Shown here piece after piece: positions 27,885 through 36,343 of a stretch of 41,999 nucleotides of DNA. Source of the DNA: Streptomyces sp. cf386 (GTDB taxonomy: Bacteria; Actinomycetota; Actinomycetes; Streptomycetales; Streptomycetaceae); the NCBI RefSeq assembly GCF_900103585.1, contig NZ_FNHV01000027.1, forward strand, positions 1 to 41,999. The letters are read 5' to 3'. How positions within the stretch are numbered: the first letter of the stretch is position 1; every line of letters begins with the position of its first letter. Position numbers and translations under genes: made by a program. A model generated the notes under the pieces. It was not told the DNA's origin. It made no database searches and saw only the letters and a program-made list of their open reading frames with translations.

Positions 27885-28787
27885 CATGTGCCGCATCACC
27901 GTAGAGGGAGCCCGCGAGCCGGGACAAGGGTCCGGACGCAGCGGGAGCGGGCCGGGGGCTTCCGTCTCCTTGAACTGCGCGAGGCCGGGCCGGTGACTGC
28001 CGACCCGCCGACGGTGACCCCCACACCGGCAGGTCACGAACAAGCCAGAGCCGCGTCAGGAGGCTCGTGTACGTGTCCGAAGTGCTCTGGCGCGGTGGCG
28101 GCCCGGCCGCCACTGGACGCCCCTTGACGTCCACCTTTCACACCGAGGCAGGCCGGGATACCCAAGGCCGCCGGCGCAGAGCCCGAAGCCACTTGGACAT
28201 GCCGGCGGAAAGCCCTGTTCACGAACCCTTTTAGATCGACCGTACGGGCCGAATCAACTCACCCCGCGACTAATTGAATTCGATACGGGTGAATCGTGAA
28301 TTGACGCAGTCGGGGCCGATGCAAATCAAGCGCAGGCATGCGTGCAGTTCATCCATCCCCGGTCAGGGCGACGATCCACGCGCGGAGACCGTGTATTCGG
28401 CAATGGCGCTAATTCGGCTTCAGCACGGCCTCGCATCCCGGCATGCTCTGGGTGCCCAGGCGCAAGGGCCGATCACCGGTCGAGCAGGCGTCGGTCATGG
28501 CGCGATGGGAGGGGTCTTCGAGGACTGAGGACTGTTGAAAGCGGCAAGGACATCCGGATGTCGCGCCGGGATGGGCCGCAGCCGCACGTTCAGCGCTTGC
28601 GGCCACACCATTTCCCCGTTTCCCTCGCACTCCCCGAAGGCCGGCTATTGGGTCCCGGCTGCGGTCGGCAGACCACGCGCCGGAGCCGTCAATACCTGTC
28701 TCTTCCGATTGGCCCGGTGATCGAAGCAAAAGGAAATGCGCACGGCTGCGAGATCGAAATTAAGCGCCCTATCGTCAGGAGCAGGTC
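27885..28787. other. Intergenic region, ligase upstream and RTX upstream
   Basis: About 900 bases without a supported gene. The ligase promoter must lie near its left end. The parts around 28230-28330 and 28690-28790 are distinctly richer in A and T than the rest, as expected for promoter DNA or recently acquired sequence. Open frames in both directions lack ribosome binding sites and motifs. Confidence 0.4.
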
Positions 28788-29561
28788 ATGAAGAGAACGC
28801 GTCATCGCACTGTGGCACTTCTGGCCACGGTGTGCGGTTTCACTCTGTGCCTCACGGGCGTGGCCCGCGCGGCCGGCGCACCGACGCCACACATTCTCGC
28901 CACGACACTGGTGAACAAGACCGGCACCACCATCACGGTCACCGCCGGAGTCGGACGGGGCAACACGATCAGTGTCTGGCAGTCAGGCAGCAGCATCAGA
29001 ATCAGAGACACCGGAGACACGGTCGCACCGTCCGGCGACTGCTACGCCATCAGCACGACCGAAGTCGCCTGCAGGGCCGCCGACACCACCGAACTCGTGG
29101 TCAACGCCGGCGACCAGGACGACAACGTCACCTCCTCGCTGGCGGCCCTCGGCGTCACCCTCATCGGCGGTGCCGGCAACGACAACCTCTACGGCGGCTC
29201 CGGCAACGACACCCTCGAAGGCGACGAGGGATCCGACTTCCTCTCCGGCGGCGCAGGCAACGACACGCTGACCGGAGGAGCCGAGGCGGACAGGATCTTC
29301 GGCGGCTCCGGCAACGACTCCATCGAGGGACGCGGCGGCTCGGACATCGTGGACGGCGGTGCCGGCAACGACGTGATCTACGGCGGCGGCGGCAACGAGC
29401 GGATCGTCGCCGGTGCCGGCAACGACTACGCCGAGGGCGGCAACGGCCGGGACACCATCGACGCCGTGGACAACGTCGGCGGCAACGACTACGTCGAAGG
29501 CGGCGCCGACGTGGACGACTGCCGTGCCGACTTGGGCGACAACGTCAGCGGATGCCCCTGA
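28788..29561 (+). CDS. Secreted RTX-repeat calcium-binding protein 1
   Basis: 257 residues; ATG 28788 with AGGAG upstream. A signal peptide (MKRTRHRTVALLATVCGFTL, cut after ARA) is followed by a beta-rich domain of about 90 residues with two cysteines (SGDCYAIS, VACRAAD). Then come glycine-aspartate nonapeptides of the RTX type: GGAGNDNLYGGSGNDTLEG, GGAGNDTLTGG, GGSGNDSIEG, GGAGNDVIYGG. These fold into a parallel beta-roll when calcium binds. The C-terminus DDCRADLGDNVSGCP has two cysteines that may form a capping disulphide. Export is by Sec, since the signal peptide is N-terminal and no type I exporter is nearby. Confidence 0.88.
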   Translation: MKRTRHRTVALLATVCGFTLCLTGVARAAGAPTPHILATTLVNKTGTTITVTAGVGRGNTISVWQSGSSIRIRDTGDTVAPSGDCYAISTTEVACRAADTTELVVNAGDQDDNVTSSLAALGVTLIGGAGNDNLYGGSGNDTLEGDEGSDFLSGGAGNDTLTGGAEADRIFGGSGNDSIEGRGGSDIVDGGAGNDVIYGGGGNERIVAGAGNDYAEGGNGRDTIDAVDNVGGNDYVEGGADVDDCRADLGDNVSGCP

Positions 29562-29625
29562 CCAGCATGAGCGAGCAGCGTGCAAGCACCCGTACACGGC
29601 GAGACAACACGAAAGGCGGGCACCG

Positions 29626-30402
29626 ATGAGAACACGAAGCATCTACACCACGGTGGTGGCGATCGGCGCACTCACCTGCGCCCCGCTGACCGCCGCCTCC
29701 GCCGCGCCCGGTGCGGCCCCCGGCGGAAGCCTAGCAGGCACCACAGTTGTGCAGGAGATGGACGACACCCTGGTCGTCACAGCCGACCAGGGTGTGGCGA
29801 ACGACATCACCATCCGGCGTCGGGGCAACGTTGTTGTGGTGACGGACCAGGGGGACACCGTGTCCGCCGTCGCCCCGTGTCAGTCGACGGGGACGCACAC
29901 GGCAGAGTGTCCGCTGCCCGTCACGTCGATACGGGTCAACACCGACGACGCCGATGACAGCGTCACCATCTCCCCGAATCTGGAGGCCGCCGGGACGGTG
30001 ATCGGCGGTGCGGGTGACGACCGCCTCAACGGCGGCCCCCGGGCGGACCGGCTCGTCGGCGACGACCCGACTGCCACCGGACTGCGGGCGACGCCGGGCA
30101 ACGACACCATCAACGGCGGCCCCGGCAACGACACGATCTCCGGGTTGGCCGGCAACGACACCATCAATGGCAATGCCGGCAATGACACCCTCAACGGCGA
30201 CGACGGCAACGACACCCTCAGTGGTGACCAGGGCAACGACACCCTCAACGGGGGCCGCGGCAACGACACGCACATCGGCGGCGAGGGCAACGACACCCTC
30301 AACGCCGTGGACAACGTGATCGCCAACGACAGCCTCGACGGCGGCCTCGGCTTCGACACCTGCAACCGCGACACCGGCGACACGGCCCTCAACTGCCCCT
30401 GA
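29626..30402 (+). CDS. Secreted RTX-repeat calcium-binding protein 2
   Basis: 258 residues; ATG 29626 after GAAAGGCGGG. A paralogue of the preceding gene with the same layout: signal peptide (to about SAASA), beta-rich domain with two cysteines (APCQSTG, AECPLPV), and an RTX roll. The roll here is more regular than in its neighbour, built of GNDT(I/L)xGxx units encoded by near-identical 27-base repeats. The C-terminus FDTCNRDTGDTALNCP again ends with a cysteine pair. The 64-base gap and shared strand suggest one operon born of a tandem duplication. Confidence 0.88.
   Translation: MRTRSIYTTVVAIGALTCAPLTAASAAPGAAPGGSLAGTTVVQEMDDTLVVTADQGVANDITIRRRGNVVVVTDQGDTVSAVAPCQSTGTHTAECPLPVTSIRVNTDDADDSVTISPNLEAAGTVIGGAGDDRLNGGPRADRLVGDDPTATGLRATPGNDTINGGPGNDTISGLAGNDTINGNAGNDTLNGDDGNDTLSGDQGNDTLNGGRGNDTHIGGEGNDTLNAVDNVIANDSLDGGLGFDTCNRDTGDTALNCP
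30097..30312 (+). repeat. Eight 27-bp tandem units encoding the RTX roll
   Basis: GGCAACGACAC (or one-base variants) recurs every 27 bases from 30097 to 30286, eight units in all, each coding nine residues with the GNDT core. The near identity at DNA level suggests recent expansion or conversion. Confidence 0.85.
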
Positions 30403-30447
30403 TCAACGACCCTTCGTGCGGCCGGATGTGAAACTCACGAGGCCGCA

Positions 30448-30470
30448 GGTTCAAGTCCCCTCGTCCCGAC
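30448..30470 (+). other. Possible tRNA 3'-end relic (attachment-site core)
   Basis: GGTTCAAGTCCCCTC then GTCCCGAC looks like the T-loop (GTTCAAGTC), the 3' side of the T-stem and the acceptor strand of a tRNA. The bases before it do not form the matching 5' T-stem, and no D-arm or anticodon arm is found. Such isolated 3' ends arise when an element integrates in a tRNA gene. Weak evidence. Confidence 0.25.
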
Positions 30471-30549
30471 AGTTCCCCGGTACCGCATGGCACTCTGTCG
30501 TCGGGTCGGGGAAGCGTGAGAGCCCCCTGGGACCGATCGGGTCGGAGGC

Positions 30550-30582
30550 GTCGCCGGACAGCCGTACCGGCTGTCCGGCGAC
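30550..30582 (+). terminator. Hairpin downstream of the RTX pair
   Basis: Perfect 15-base arms (GTCGCCGGACAGCCG and its complement) around a 3-base TAC loop, about 148 bases after the second RTX stop. Very stable; no T tract. Confidence 0.55.
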
Positions 30583-30942
30583 AGGACCAATCCCGGCACC
30601 GCGCTCACCCGCCCACAGACCGAGTCGCATCGACCGGCTTGGGCTTCGTTCGAGTCGCCTGCCGCAGCGCAGCTCTGGGCCCGATCCGCCCCTGATGCCC
30701 GAGTCCCGAAAACCACGCGGAGCGCACCCGCACCTCGTTGATCGGATATCACTCACTCGATGAGACGGGCTCCGGATGAGGGAGGGGTCTCCGGTCCCCC
30801 TCCACAGTAGGGAGTTCTGGATAGGAGATGGAGTGCTGGTCCTCGACTTTCTCTGTGGCCGCGTCGAGCTGGGCGAGTCTCGTCTCAAGGGGGATTGATG
30901 AATCGTCCCGTGACCTCGACGTCACCTTGGAAGCGTCCTGCT

Positions 30943-31054
30943 TCGCCCTGATGAAGAGCTGGAAGATCCTGCGCGACTGCCGCCTCAAGGGTGACGGAGT
31001 CCACCACGCCATCCTCGGTATCGCCCCCTGTACAACCTCAGTCTTGCCGGATAG
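30943..31054 (+). pseudogene. IS5-type transposase C-terminal remnant
   Basis: ALMKSWKILRDCRLKGDGVH followed by HAILGIA, then, after a small frameshift near 31024, LYNLSLAG and a stop. This resembles the last helices of DDE_Tnp_4-type transposases, where an xxxKxWxIL segment follows the catalytic glutamate. Nothing of the catalytic core is found upstream, so only the tail survives. Confidence 0.5.
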
Positions 31055-31478
31055 GCGAAACCACCGCGGAGCAGCCGACCTTGCCCCCATCAGCACCAAG
31101 ATCATTGCAGACAGGCCTGAGCAACAGGCGCGTGGAGGCGTATTCCGCAGCGGTGCGCGTGCCTCTTCGCGCCGCGCATTGTGCAACGTGTACGCCCATG
31201 GGGAGGCCGGGACGTATGTCACTGCATGCCGCTGTCATGGTGTTGTAAAGGTGCACGCGGTTTGGCGGCCGGGATACAGGCGAAATTCCCCGCCGAAAAA
31301 ACCCTCTGCCGCGAAGTCGGGTTGCCGGTCCGGGCATCGCAACCCGTCCTGCCATCGGGCCACTTGCCGATGCCGGTAGCGGGATTCGCTGGTCTCCGAC
31401 GGAGAAGGTGCAAGACCACCAGCAGGCACGTGAATCGGTGCGATCCGCCGCCCTCGCACACCCGGAGATTCATGATCG
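31055..31478. other. No recognisable gene
   Basis: About 420 bases between the transposase scrap and the terpene synthase pseudogene. There are no supported coding frames. The stretch near 31280-31310 (CGAAATTCCCCGCCGAAAAA) is AT-richer than its surroundings. Confidence 0.4.
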
Positions 31479-32125
31479 ATGCCAAGTACAGCCCAGCCCC
31501 CGCACACGCCGACCGACCTCGCCCGACACCCCCACTTCACGCTGCCGGACTTCGGCTATCTCCCGCCAGCGGTATACCGCTCTGACATTGACGCCATCGA
31601 GCACGACTGCCGAGCGTGGATACGGCACCACCTGGGCGATGCCTACCCTGACGGTGCTTCGCAGGAGCGGTTCATCGAGCACGACACGACCTTGTGGAAA
31701 CTGCTGGCCTACCCCACAGCCCGGCATGACCGGATCACCGAGATGTGCAACTGGAACGACTTCCTGTTCAGCCTCGACGATGCTCACGTCTACGCCTCGG
31801 CGGAGGGCGCCCGCAACGAGCATTTCGACTTGTACACCCGGGTCGTCAACGGCGAAGGCATCACGCGAACGAAATCTGGCTCACCACCCAGGGCCAGCCC
31901 GACCGACTCCAGCACGCTGTCGATACCCTCGCCGACCGCGCCCGCACCATCTACAGCGAGTTGGAAAACCACTGCCTGGCACTCGCGCGCGACGTGCCCG
32001 ATCCGAGCCACCCCGTGCGCCGTTACGCCGAGGCCCTGCCGTTTATGATCTCGGGCAACCTGGAGTGGTCCTACCTCACCCCGCAGCACACCATCTACAT
32101 CCACACCGACTCAGCAGGCGCCTGA
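31479..32125 (+). pseudogene. Terpene synthase (class I) with internal deletion and frameshift
   Basis: The first frame from ATG 31479 reads HFTLPDFGYLPPAVYRSDID, RAWIRHHLGD, WKLLAYPTARHDRITEMCNW and NDFLFSLDDAHV. This matches the N-terminal half of bacterial class I terpene synthases, with the Asp-rich motif at DDAHV, lacking the usual third acidic residue. The frame is lost near 31862. The other frame continues with RARTIYSELENHCLALARDV, VRRYAEALPFMISGNLEWSY and LTPQHT, the C-terminal helices before the usual TPRY. The middle, including the NSE metal-binding motif (NDxxSxxKE), is missing, so no cyclase activity is expected. Confidence 0.65.
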
Positions 32126-32251
32126 CACCAGCGTGGTCACCCGCTCCGCATCTGGATCCAGAAAGCCGAACTGAGTGGTCCCGAAGCCGTCAGGATCCTC
32201 GCGGCCGTCACCGCCAGCCTGGCCCTGGCCGGAGTTACGGGACATCCTTTA

Positions 32252-33297
32252 CGACCTCGTGCACGGTTGGCCGTGGCTCGGCGCTCGGGTAGCTCGTTGA
32301 GCTGTGCATGATGGGGGCTGGGGCGCGTGAGTTGATCGTGGCGGAGTACCGGGTCACTGGGCTGTCGCCGGATGTGATCGCTGAACTCATCGCCGAGGTA
32401 GGGCCGTTGTGGCACGAGCAGCATCAGGCTCGGCTGACGGCGCGGCAGCGGCGGCGGGCTGTAGGAGCCGGGGCGAAGCACAAGTTCGTCTTCGTCGACC
32501 GGCTGCTGGCCACCCTGGTGAGTCTGCGCCATGGCACCACGCATGATGTGCTGGCCTGCTGGTTCGGCGTGGACCGCTCCACCATCACCCGCGCCATCGC
32601 CGAAGTACGGCCCCTGCTGGCGCAGCGGGGCTGCACTGTCGCCCCGGGCATCCGGCTGTGCACGCTCGCCGAGGTCCTCGAGCACCTGGGCACCGAGGCT
32701 CAGACCGGGATCATCGACGGCACGGAGATCCGTGTGCGGCGCCCGGCCTCAGGCCGCAAGGACCGGGACAAGTTCGTCTCCGGCAAGACCAAGCAGAACG
32801 CCGTGAAGGCGATGGTCCTCACCGACGCCGAGGGGCGCGTGTTGTTCTGCAGCCCGGTCCGGCCGGGCAGTTGCGCCGACATCACCCAGGCCCGGCAGCT
32901 CGGGCTGGTCCAGCTCCTGGCCGACGGTCCATTCATGGAGATCCTCGCGGATGCCGGCTACCAAGGCATGGGCGCGCAGACCGGCGGACGGGTGGTGACA
33001 CCGCCCCATCGCAAGTTCAAGAAGAATGCTCCCGCCTGGTATGAGGAGCGGCACGAGCAGCAGCGCAAGGCACACTCATCACGGCGCATCCGCGTCGAGC
33101 ACGGCATCACCCACCTGAAGAACTGGCGGGCTCTTGCCCGCCACCTCGGCCGTCGCGAGCACATGAGTGACATCGTCCAAGCCGTCGCCGGACTGCTCTC
33201 ACACCAACAGACAGCCACCCTCACCCGCAGCCTACGAGCATGAAACCCGTCAGCACCGCACACCTCGACGTGCCACGGCCAACCATGCACGAGGTCG
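32252..33297 (+). mobile_element. Intact IS5-family (IS1031 group) insertion sequence
   Basis: Terminal inverted repeats of 25 bases (32252-32276 and 33273-33297, one mismatch, starting CGACCTCGTGCA) are flanked by TTA on both sides. This fits the 3-base TNA target duplication known for the IS1031 group. The 1046-base length and a single intact transposase gene suggest it could still move. It lies between a terpene synthase relic and an HTH_42 operon. Confidence 0.85.
32308..33243 (+). CDS. IS5-family transposase (DDE_Tnp_4)
   Basis: 311 residues. The N-terminal HTH (VDRLLATLVSLRHGTTHDVL, ACWFGVDRSTITRAIAEVRP) precedes a DDE domain with aspartates in GIIDGTEIRVRR and ILADAGYQGMG and the glutamate in RIRVEHGITHLKNWRALARH. 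No stop or frameshift interrupts it. The C-terminal fragment at 2236-2376 comes from a close relative of this protein. Confidence 0.92.
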   Translation: MMGAGARELIVAEYRVTGLSPDVIAELIAEVGPLWHEQHQARLTARQRRRAVGAGAKHKFVFVDRLLATLVSLRHGTTHDVLACWFGVDRSTITRAIAEVRPLLAQRGCTVAPGIRLCTLAEVLEHLGTEAQTGIIDGTEIRVRRPASGRKDRDKFVSGKTKQNAVKAMVLTDAEGRVLFCSPVRPGSCADITQARQLGLVQLLADGPFMEILADAGYQGMGAQTGGRVVTPPHRKFKKNAPAWYEERHEQQRKAHSSRRIRVEHGITHLKNWRALARHLGRREHMSDIVQAVAGLLSHQQTATLTRSLRA

Positions 33298-33493
33298 TTA
33301 AACGTGTGATCGGGAGTAGCAACCCCGCACGCAGGTGCGGCCTCACAGACCGCCATGCGCAACGCGCCGGCCACCCCTTACAACACAGTCAGGCCGTCTA
33401 ATCGAAGGCACTCTCCGCGGAAGGTGAGCGTCCAACACGCACACCACGTACTCGTCCCGGTCCACGCGGGCGGCGCTGGCACGTTGTGCGAAT

Positions 33494-33513
33494 GGTCCCG
33501 TCACGTCGGGACC
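33494..33513 (-). terminator. Small hairpin after the HTH_42 gene
   Basis: GGTCCCG and CGGGACC pair around a 6-base loop, 15 bases beyond the HTH_42 stop. The stem is short and the call is tentative. Confidence 0.35.
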
Positions 33514-33528
33514 TGGAGTGGGTGATCG

Positions 33529-34623
33529 TCAGTTTTCGGTGTCGAGTTGGATGTGCTCGATGTCGTTGTCCAGGAAGGTGGTCAGGTCCCGGGCTTCGGT
33601 GTAAACGGCTTCCTGTTCCAGGGCGGTGAGGGAGCGCAGGGAGCTGATGTGGAGTTGGTGGTTGCGCACGGTCCAGGTGGCGGTGACGCGGCCGTCAACA
33701 AGGACGGTGCGGTGGCCTGCGACGGACAGACCGAGGTGGGGAGCGTCGATGATGCGGCTACGGTCGTGGTAGCCGAGGATGGCGTTGTCGAAGGCCGGGA
33801 GGAACCGGACGGGGGCGGGGGTGTCGGGGTGGGGGCGGGGTGCGTCGGGCAGGTCGAGCAGTTCGCGGCCGCGTTCGTCACGGAAGACGACGAGTTCTTC
33901 TCGGGCGGCTTTGATGGCGGCGGGAAGGCCGGCGAGGCCGCACCAGGCACGTAGGTCCGCGCTGGCGGCGGGCCCGTACGCGGCGAGGTAGCGGTGCAGC
34001 AGTTGCTGCCCGACGGGATCACTGCCATCGGCGGGCAGGGGGTCGATGTCCCGTTCCAGCCAGGTGCTCAACGGCAGGTTGCGTACGCCGGCGGTCTGCT
34101 GCCACAGGCCGCGGGGCGGGAGTTGAGCCATGGGGATGAGGGCTGCGACGAGCAGCTCGCCCAGGACACGACGTGGCGGGCCGGGCCAGCGGTCTTCGAG
34201 AGCTTGTACGAGCTCGGTCATGGTGCGGGGCTGCTGGTCGGCCATGACCGCGCGGCCGGCTGCGGCGACCTCGTCCACGTCGATGCCGGCCAGTTCACGC
34301 CGGTAGGTTCCCAGTACTCGCTGGCGCAGCATCGTGTCGTGGCGGGCTCGCCAGGTGAGCGCGTCGGCGGCGGTGACGAGGTGGACGGTGCGCCGCATCA
34401 GGTGAGTGCGCACCACCGCGCGACCGGTCAGCGCATCGTCCAGTTGCTTGGGCTTGAAGCCGGACAGGCGGGACCACAGCCCGGTGAAGGGTTCCTGAGG
34501 ATCCTGTGCCTGCAGGCCGCACAGATGGGCCACTGCCTCCGACACGGATGTGTCGCTGCGCTTGAGCAGGTGCTGGCGGGCGAGGGCGGCGCGATTGAGG
34601 GCACGGGCGTCAAGAACAGTCAT
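33529..34623 (-). CDS. HTH_42 winged-helix protein, AlkZ/YcaQ-like DNA glycosylase candidate
   Basis: 364 residues. The family signs are HLCGLQAQDPQEPFTGLWSR, RAVVRTHLMRRTVHLVTAAD, RYLAAYGPAASADLRAWCGL and VRFLPAFDNAILGYHDRSRI. HTH_42 includes AlkZ, the azinomycin-resistance glycosylase of Streptomyces, and YcaQ, both of which open DNA interstrand crosslinks with a QxQ motif. Here Gln38-Ala-Gln40 sits at nearly the same position as in AlkZ, so catalytic ability is plausible but unproven. The gene starts 7 bases after the aldo/keto reductase stop, in one operon. Confidence 0.82.
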   Translation of the reverse strand: MTVLDARALNRAALARQHLLKRSDTSVSEAVAHLCGLQAQDPQEPFTGLWSRLSGFKPKQLDDALTGRAVVRTHLMRRTVHLVTAADALTWRARHDTMLRQRVLGTYRRELAGIDVDEVAAAGRAVMADQQPRTMTELVQALEDRWPGPPRRVLGELLVAALIPMAQLPPRGLWQQTAGVRNLPLSTWLERDIDPLPADGSDPVGQQLLHRYLAAYGPAASADLRAWCGLAGLPAAIKAAREELVVFRDERGRELLDLPDAPRPHPDTPAPVRFLPAFDNAILGYHDRSRIIDAPHLGLSVAGHRTVLVDGRVTATWTVRNHQLHISSLRSLTALEQEAVYTEARDLTTFLDNDIEHIQLDTEN

Positions 34624-34630
34624 GGCATCC

Positions 34631-35644
34631 TCACGCGGCGGCTCGCTCGTGGGACGGGCGTCGGCGCAGGTCCGTGTGGGTGAGGGAGGGAGGTACGTAG
34701 GAGACGTCCAGAGGGCTGATGTCGGTGCCGGGCGGGACGATTGCGTCGATCTTGTCGAGAATGTCGTCGCCGAGGGTGAGGGTGGCGCCGACGAGCAAGT
34801 CGTCCAGCTGGTCCATGGTGCGCGGGCCGATGATGGCGGCGGTGGCGTCGGGGTGGCTGGTGGCGAAGGCCATGGCCACGTGCGTGAGGGAGTGGCCGGT
34901 TTCTTCGGCGAGGGTAAGCAGCTGCTCCACCGCCTCAAGCTTGCGTTCGTCGGTGAGGTGCCGGGAGACGGCGTTGTCGGGCCGCGGGGCGTTCTTGCGG
35001 TAGCTGCCGGTGAGCAGACCCATGGCCAACGGACTCCACACCAGAACGCCCAGGCCGTAACGGCGGCAGGTGGGCAGGACCTCTCGCTCGATGCCGCGGT
35101 TGAGGATGGAGTAGGTGGGCTGCTCGGTTCGCAGGCGGTGCAGTCCACGCTGCTGGGACACCCACTGGGCCTCGACGATTTCCGAGGCCGGCAGGTTGGA
35201 GGAGCCGATCGCGCGAACCTTCCCGGCACGCACGAGGTCGGTGAGCGCGGAGAGGGTCTCCTCGATGTCGGTGTGCGGGTCGGGGTGGTGGATCTGGTAG
35301 AGGTCGATGTAGTCGGTTTGCAGCCGCTTCAGTGAGCCCTCGACCGCCTGCACGACCCAGCGCCGGGAGCTGCCGCTGCGGTTGGGGTCCTCGCCCATCG
35401 GTCCGTTGAACTTGGTTGCCAGCACGACCTCGTCGCGGCGCCCTTTGACGGCCTTTCCGACGATCTCCTCGGTCTCGCTGTGGCCGTACACATCGGCGGT
35501 GTCGACAAAATTGATGCCCGCGTCCAGCGCCCGGTGGATCATGCGCACGCAGTCGTCGTGATCAGGATTGCCCGTTCTGCCGAACATCATGGTGCCCAGG
35601 CAGTAGGCACTGACTTCGATGCCGGTCCGTCCCAGCTTCCGCAT
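34631..35644 (-). CDS. Aldo/keto reductase
   Basis: 337 residues from ATG 35644; GTG 35650 is an alternative. MRKLGRTGIEVSAYCLGTMM, NFVDTADVYGHSETEEIVGK, VVLATKFNGPMGEDPN, LQTDYIDLYQIHHPDP and RAIGSSNLPASEIVEAQWVS give the catalytic tetrad Asp, Tyr, Lys, His and the NADPH-binding barrel. It reduces carbonyl compounds. It is the first gene of an operon with the HTH_42 protein, a pairing that suggests defence against a reactive, DNA-damaging compound (inference). Confidence 0.93.
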   Translation of the reverse strand: MRKLGRTGIEVSAYCLGTMMFGRTGNPDHDDCVRMIHRALDAGINFVDTADVYGHSETEEIVGKAVKGRRDEVVLATKFNGPMGEDPNRSGSSRRWVVQAVEGSLKRLQTDYIDLYQIHHPDPHTDIEETLSALTDLVRAGKVRAIGSSNLPASEIVEAQWVSQQRGLHRLRTEQPTYSILNRGIEREVLPTCRRYGLGVLVWSPLAMGLLTGSYRKNAPRPDNAVSRHLTDERKLEAVEQLLTLAEETGHSLTHVAMAFATSHPDATAAIIGPRTMDQLDDLLVGATLTLGDDILDKIDAIVPPGTDISPLDVSYVPPSLTHTDLRRRPSHERAAA

Positions 35645-35686
35645 CCTCACGGTGCCCCGTTTCCTTCCGCTGCCCTATGTGTTCGG

Positions 35687-35741
35687 TGCCTGCGCCGTCC
35701 GGGCCGCCCGTGCGGCTGCGGCGGCCCGGACGGCGCAGGCA
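35687..35741 (-). terminator. Perfect 22-bp hairpin between VOC and AKR genes
   Basis: Arms 35687-35708 and 35720-35741 are exact complements of 22 bases, with an 11-base loop, starting 20 bases after the VOC stop. It probably ends VOC transcription and insulates the reductase operon, which begins only 43 bases beyond it. Confidence 0.75.
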
Positions 35742-35761
35742 TGTCAGGTCGGTCGGTTGGT

Positions 35762-36184
35762 TCAGCCGTTGTACGGAGCGGTGACGTCCAGGACCCAGGT
35801 GATGCCGAAGCGGTCGGTGAGCATGCCGTACAGCGGTGCCCACTGCGCGGGCTCCAGCGGACGCACGATGGTCGAGCCCTCGGCGAGCTTGTCCCACAGG
35901 GCGCTGATCTCCTCGGCGTCGTCGCCGCGCACGGAGACGAAGAACGGGTTCTCGCCCTGGTTCCAGGGCAGCTGCGAGGGCACGTCGTAGGCCATGACGT
36001 GGAAGCCGTTGTCGCCGGCCACCTCGCCCCACATCACCCAGTCCGCCTCGCTCTCGTCCTGCACGGCGCCCGCGTCCTTGTAGGTGACCGCGACAGTACG
36101 TCCACCGAAGACGGACTGGTAGAAGTCCAGTGCCTCACGTGCCGTGCCCCGGAAGTTCAGGTGAGTGGTGGTCGTGACGGACAT
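35762..36184 (-). CDS. VOC-family (PhnB/glyoxalase-like) protein
   Basis: 140 residues; ATG 36184 with AAGGAG. TTTTHLNFRGTAREALDFYQ, SVFGGRTVAVTYKDAG, GFHVMAYDVPS, FFVSVRGDDAEEISALWDKL and DRFGITWVLDV are typical of PhnB-like VOC proteins, which bind metals or small ligands as dimers. The role ranges from isomerase to drug sequestration and is not fixed here. It is divergent from a WYL regulator, a common pairing that suggests the regulator controls it. Confidence 0.9.
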   Translation of the reverse strand: MSVTTTTHLNFRGTAREALDFYQSVFGGRTVAVTYKDAGAVQDESEADWVMWGEVAGDNGFHVMAYDVPSQLPWNQGENPFFVSVRGDDAEEISALWDKLAEGSTIVRPLEPAQWAPLYGMLTDRFGITWVLDVTAPYNG

Positions 36185-36304
36185 GACCTGCTCCTTGCTC
36201 TATGTGATGGATGCACACCGCCGACCGGTCCAGCTCCAGTGGCGGCTGCCGTGACCAGGAGCGATGCCTCCCGAACGGCTCGTATGCCACGATGGCAGAG
36301 GTAG

Positions 36305-36321
36305 CGGACAGGCTGTGTCCG
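36305..36321. promoter_or_regulatory. Dyad upstream of the WYL gene
   Basis: CGGACA-GGCTG-TGTCCG: 6-base arms with 5-base spacing, ending 22 bases before the WYL start. Short GGACA/TGTCC dyads of this form are plausible targets for WYL regulators of the YafY type; here it may serve autoregulation and control of the VOC gene. Confidence 0.45.
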
Positions 36322-36343
36322 GTACTCCAGGGAGGATGGGGCC

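Noticed and set aside
28342..28791. 149-codon plus-strand frame before the first RTX gene
   Set aside because: No ribosome binding site, no motif, and it runs into the RTX start from another frame.
28959..30402. The GGCAACGAC repeats as a CRISPR array
   Set aside because: Units are contiguous 27-base repeats in a coding frame giving RTX nonapeptides; there are no spacers and no cas genes.
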